A stretch of 8,604 nucleotides of DNA from Thermoleophilia bacterium (lineage in GTDB: Bacteria > Actinomycetota > Thermoleophilia > Gaiellales > Gaiellaceae): NCBI GenBank assembly GCA_013362295.1, contig JABFWJ010000085.1:1-8604 (forward strand). Direction: 5' to 3'. The notes beneath the pieces are model-generated. The model made no database searches, was not told the origin of the DNA, and saw only the letters and a program-made list of their open reading frames with translations. Within the stretch, counting starts at the first letter, position 1. Each line of letters opens with the position of its first letter. The translations under genes and the position numbers were made by a program. Positions 6,831-8,604 of the stretch are shown here, piece after piece.

Positions 6831-6892
6831 CGGGCCTGTACGCCGGATTCTTCCTCCCAGCGCTCATCTGCCTGGCAATGTTGGCTCAACCA
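6831..6892 (-). pseudogene. RNase P RNA-like 3' end (probable partial or decayed rnpB copy)
   Basis: Read on the minus strand, this stretch contains AGAATCCGGCGTACAGGCC, the universally conserved rnpB 3' element (CRV, 3' strand of helix P4 plus P2), in the exact form I recall from mycobacterial rnpB. Upstream of it, GCAGATGAGCGC resembles the usual CTAGATGAATGAC segment, and TTGAGCCA followed by ATTGCC resembles the E. coli P18 region. The other conserved blocks (GAGGAAAGTCCGG, GGTAAGAGC, the AAACCCCACC core) are not found between here and the lipoprotein gene, so it cannot be a complete RNase P RNA. It could be a remnant of a duplication, a displaced gene end left by an insertion, or a separate RNA that borrowed this 3' end. 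Confidence 0.55.
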
Positions 6893-7142
6893 TACGGTTT
6901 TGTGTCGTGGCTCGATCCCGCCGACAGCCCTCAAATGCTGTGGCGGTGATGCACGGTTGTCGTTGCCGGCAACCTCACAGCGTGCCGGCCTCGCCGCCCG
7001 ACCGCTTACTTGGCAGTGCCGGTCGGGTCGACGCCGTCGCTCCATGCGAGGGAGGGATCGACCGTTCGAGTCCATCAGCAGGCACCGACCCGTATGGCGG
7101 TCACACCAAGGTGATGACATTCGAGCCGGTCCAGTCCGGCGC
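6893..7142. other. Non-coding, stem-loop-rich gap upstream of the rnpB-like tail
   Basis: No credible protein gene is present. Visible pairings are CCCGACCG (6997-7004) with CGGTCGGG (7020-7027) around a 15-base loop, CCGGCA (6966-6971) with TGCCGG (6983-6988), and GGTTG (6955-6959) with CAACC (6970-6974), the last two mutually exclusive. Directly after the lipoprotein stop, GCCGGA on the minus strand could pair with the TCCGGC of the rnpB-like tail. The stretch lies between the lipoprotein stop and an intrinsic terminator, so it would be transcribed as a structured 3' region of that message unless it has its own promoter. Confidence 0.5.
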
Positions 7143-8084
7143 TCAGCTCGACCGCACGCGCTTCTGAATCCACGCGAGCAACGTCGGCATCGCGCGCGGA
7201 TCCGTGGGCGGAACGTCCAGTAGGCCGTGGTCTGCGTGTGGAAACACGACGATGGTGAAATCTTTGCCCTCGGTCTTGCGCAGTCGCTCGAGCGTCGCGG
7301 CGCCCTTCTCGGACGGTTGCGATCGATCCTGGCGGCCGTAAACCCAGATGCCCGGCACCGTCATGCGTTCCACCAACGGAACCGGGTCGAAGCCGGAGGG
7401 ATGCAACTGTCGCGTGATGTCGGCCCGCTTCGCCTTCGTCAGCGGTGGCGGGTTGGCCGCGTCCTCGCCGGCGAGCTGACTCCACTGTTGTTCCTCGTGT
7501 GTGGTTACCGCAGGACCGTCGGCGAGCGCCGTGAACGCGACTCGATGCTGCGACCGTACGACCGCCAGCGGCACAACCCAGCCTGCCTGGCTCGTGCCGA
7601 GGAACCCGACCCGGGCGCGGTCAATCTCCGGTCCCTTCCGCACCGCGTTCACGGCGCCGTCCGCGTCGGCGGCAACCAGGTTGAAATGGCTCTGGTCGCC
7701 GGGGCAACAGGTGCCCTGCGACTCGCCCACGCCGCGCTTGTCGTAGGAAAAGAACGCGATCCCGGCACGCACGAACTGCTTCACCCACGGCACATCCCAT
7801 CGCCAACGCTCCGCCTCGCCGCTGCCATGCACATACACGACCGCCGGAACGCGGCCGGCGCGCCTCGGCAGGAAAAGCGTGCCCGCAAGCAGGGCGCCGA
7901 CGCAGCGGAAATGAACCTCGACCTCTGCATGGTCGACGAGCACGACCTTGTGGCCGAAGCTCACCGGCGGAGCGTTGCAGCGCGCCGACTCGGGATCGTT
8001 AACGGAGCTTCCGCAGCCGGTTAGCGCGACCATCGCCACCGCCAACATGGCCGGCACGAGCCGCAACCCCGGTCTGGCGCCCAT
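7143..8084 (-). CDS. Secreted lipoprotein alpha/beta hydrolase
   Basis: A 313-residue exported hydrolase of the alpha/beta fold (dienelactone hydrolase/acyl-esterase-like). A lipoprotein signal peptide is clear: positive N-region, hydrophobic core and the lipobox LTGC with C24 as the lipidated residue, so it should be anchored on the outer face of the membrane. The fold markers are the oxyanion motif YVHGSGE (84-90), DKRGVGES (115-122), the nucleophile elbow GTSQAG with S165, acid D253 in GRQDRSQPSEKG, and catalytic H286 in FPHADHGL. All three catalytic residues are present. C126-C127 and C36/C61 might form disulfides outside the cell. Start ATG 8084 follows a strong GAGGAGG (8095 to 8089) four bases upstream. 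The substrate is unknown; an ester or peptide are both possible. It stands alone between two non-coding regions. Confidence 0.9.
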   Translation of the reverse strand: MGARPGLRLVPAMLAVAMVALTGCGSSVNDPESARCNAPPVSFGHKVVLVDHAEVEVHFRCVGALLAGTLFLPRRAGRVPAVVYVHGSGEAERWRWDVPWVKQFVRAGIAFFSYDKRGVGESQGTCCPGDQSHFNLVAADADGAVNAVRKGPEIDRARVGFLGTSQAGWVVPLAVVRSQHRVAFTALADGPAVTTHEEQQWSQLAGEDAANPPPLTKAKRADITRQLHPSGFDPVPLVERMTVPGIWVYGRQDRSQPSEKGAATLERLRKTEGKDFTIVVFPHADHGLLDVPPTDPRAMPTLLAWIQKRVRSS

Positions 8085-8131
8085 CGAGCCTCCTCGCCGT
8101 CAAGCATCGCGCCCGACGAAGCAGCCGACAA
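8085..8131 (-). promoter_or_regulatory. Promoter and ribosome binding site of the lipoprotein gene
   Basis: On the minus strand TTGTCG (8131 to 8126) and GATGCT (8108 to 8103) are separated by 17 bases, an acceptable -35/-10 pair. The predicted +1 near 8096 leaves a 12-base leader that consists almost wholly of the GAGGAGG ribosome binding site and its spacer. The ribosome binding site is certain by eye; the promoter is tentative. Confidence 0.35.
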
Positions 8132-8490
8132 CCGCGTCTTGCGGGCCAGGGCGCAATAGCGAAGATCGGAGGAGGCGCCCGCTCGCAGCCTTCGATGTCA
8201 GTCCTTTGTCATGGGAGCCTATGCCTGCCTTTCGCAGGAGCTCCTTGACTCGACCTCTTAGGCGTCGAGGACCCGCGGCCACACGGCAGCGAGGCTGCGG
8301 TCGAGTGTGCAGCGCGCGATCGGCAGCCCGCGTTCCGCGGTTTTGGTTGGCATCGAAATGCGCCGACAACCCTGTAGCCGTGGCAGAAGTCGGCTCAACC
8401 AAGCGGTTCAGGTCGACAGCACGTTCGTTTCAGCCTTAAACCGCGCCTGCTCGCGAGTTTCGTGATGCACCGGTGATGCACCCCCAAATA
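8132..8490. other. Non-coding gap between lipoprotein gene and rnpB terminator
   Basis: No convincing gene is seen. A 100-codon frame on the minus strand (8402 to 8100) is arginine- and alanine-rich with a TTG start and no recognisable domain. The stretch 8381-8482 resembles 6872-6955 (shared GGCTCAACCA and GTGATGCAC in the same order), and GTGATGCACC occurs twice in tandem at 8462-8471 and 8473-8482. The rest holds nothing I recognise. Confidence 0.5.
8462..8482. repeat. Tandem repeat of GTGATGCACC
   Basis: Two identical 10-base copies with an 11-base period. A related copy, GTGATGCACG, lies at 6946-6955 within the rnpB-like region. Confidence 0.7.
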
Positions 8491-8516
8491 GAAACCCCTG
8501 CATCTGCAGGGGTTTC
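8491..8516 (-). terminator. Intrinsic terminator of rnpB
   Basis: GAAACCCCTGCA and TGCAGGGGTTTC form a perfect inverted repeat of 12 bases each with only two bases between, so in RNA a stem of about 11 pairs with a four-base loop. On the minus strand it is followed by TATTT. It sits immediately after the end of RNase P RNA. Confidence 0.88.
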
Positions 8517-8520
8517 CTTA

Positions 8521-8604
8521 GCAGGCCTGTAAGCCGGATTTTGTCGAGGGTGATCATCCCTCTTGGCAGCTACCCGGGCCCTGGGCGGGCAACCTCGTGG
8601 CGGA
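8521..8604 (-). ncRNA. rnpB: RNase P RNA, 3' end (gene continues past right edge)
   Basis: The catalytic RNA that matures tRNA 5' ends. Read on the minus strand, the end has ACAAAATCCGGCTTACAGG, the conserved CRV segment that forms helix P4 with the 5' part of the RNA, followed by the P1 strand CCTGC and the terminator. Upstream, GAGGGATGATCACCCTC corresponds to the usual ...AGATGAATGAC... segment, and CCCGGGTAGCTGCC matches the CCCGGGTAGGCTGC of E. coli rnpB. Only about 84 bases of an expected 350-420 are inside the window. The CRV form CCGGCTTACAGG differs from the CCGGCGTACAGG of the second copy at 6831-6849. Confidence 0.9.

Noticed and set aside
7066..7075. GTTCGAGTCC-like sequence resembling a tRNA or tmRNA T-loop
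   Set aside because: The flanking five bases on each side do not form a T-stem, and no acceptor or anticodon arm could be placed.
6827..7120. 97-codon minus-strand frame over the rnpB-like region
   Set aside because: It reads straight through the conserved RNase P RNA 3' element and has no recognisable domain, so it is more likely translated non-coding sequence.
6831..7142. A complete second RNase P RNA gene
   Set aside because: Only the 3' conserved element and adjacent traces are found. The 5' P4 strand and the specificity-domain consensus are absent in the available space before the lipoprotein gene.
8100..8402. 100-codon minus-strand frame upstream of the lipoprotein gene
   Set aside because: TTG start, no ribosome binding site, no domain, and its 5' part falls in the degenerate repeat block. 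A decayed gene cannot be excluded.

Overview
The window is high-GC DNA with actinobacterial character. Two start codons sit exactly at the transcription start predicted from a TANNNT-type -10 element, which points to leaderless genes. The window also ends inside an RNase P RNA gene whose 3' end resembles actinobacterial rnpB. A deep-branching actinobacterial lineage such as Thermoleophilia is my guess, from general gene style only. No transposase, integrase, CRISPR array or tRNA gene is visible.

Layout. (1) 1-1029, minus: 5' part of an MFS exporter that runs off the left edge. It is divergent from (2) 1052-1267, plus, a small DUF6457-type protein. The two share a roughly 25-bp promoter region with overlapping -10 elements on opposite strands. 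(3) 1255-2097, plus: a zinc-dependent histone-deacetylase-family amidohydrolase whose conserved N-terminus lies upstream of its first ATG. (4) 2098-2251: a convergent intergenic region with stem-loops. (5) 2252-2896, minus, and 2929-4305, plus: a NarL/LuxR-type response regulator and a multi-membrane-span HisKA_3 sensor kinase, divergent across only 32 bp and presumably cognate. (6) 4334-6726, minus: a two-gene operon, a tandem GNAT acetyltransferase followed by a GMC-type flavin oxidoreductase, joined by a GTGA stop/start overlap and apparently driven by a leaderless promoter. (7) 6727-7142: non-coding, containing an intrinsic terminator, an RNase P RNA-like 3' end and more stem-loops. (8) 7143-8084, minus: a secreted lipoprotein alpha/beta hydrolase. 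(9) 8085-8490: non-coding. (10) 8491-8604, minus: terminator and 3' end of the apparently genuine rnpB gene, cut by the window edge.

Most of the window is ordinary chromosomal content. The least explained part is the right third. The rnpB 3' end and its terminator occur twice about 1.7 kb apart (40 of 49 positions identical by hand count), once in real rnpB and once in a stretch lacking the other conserved rnpB elements. A second degenerate repeat block accompanies each copy. The lipoprotein hydrolase gene lies between the two copies. This looks like a decayed duplication, or an old insertion at the rnpB 3' end. I cannot tell which from this window.
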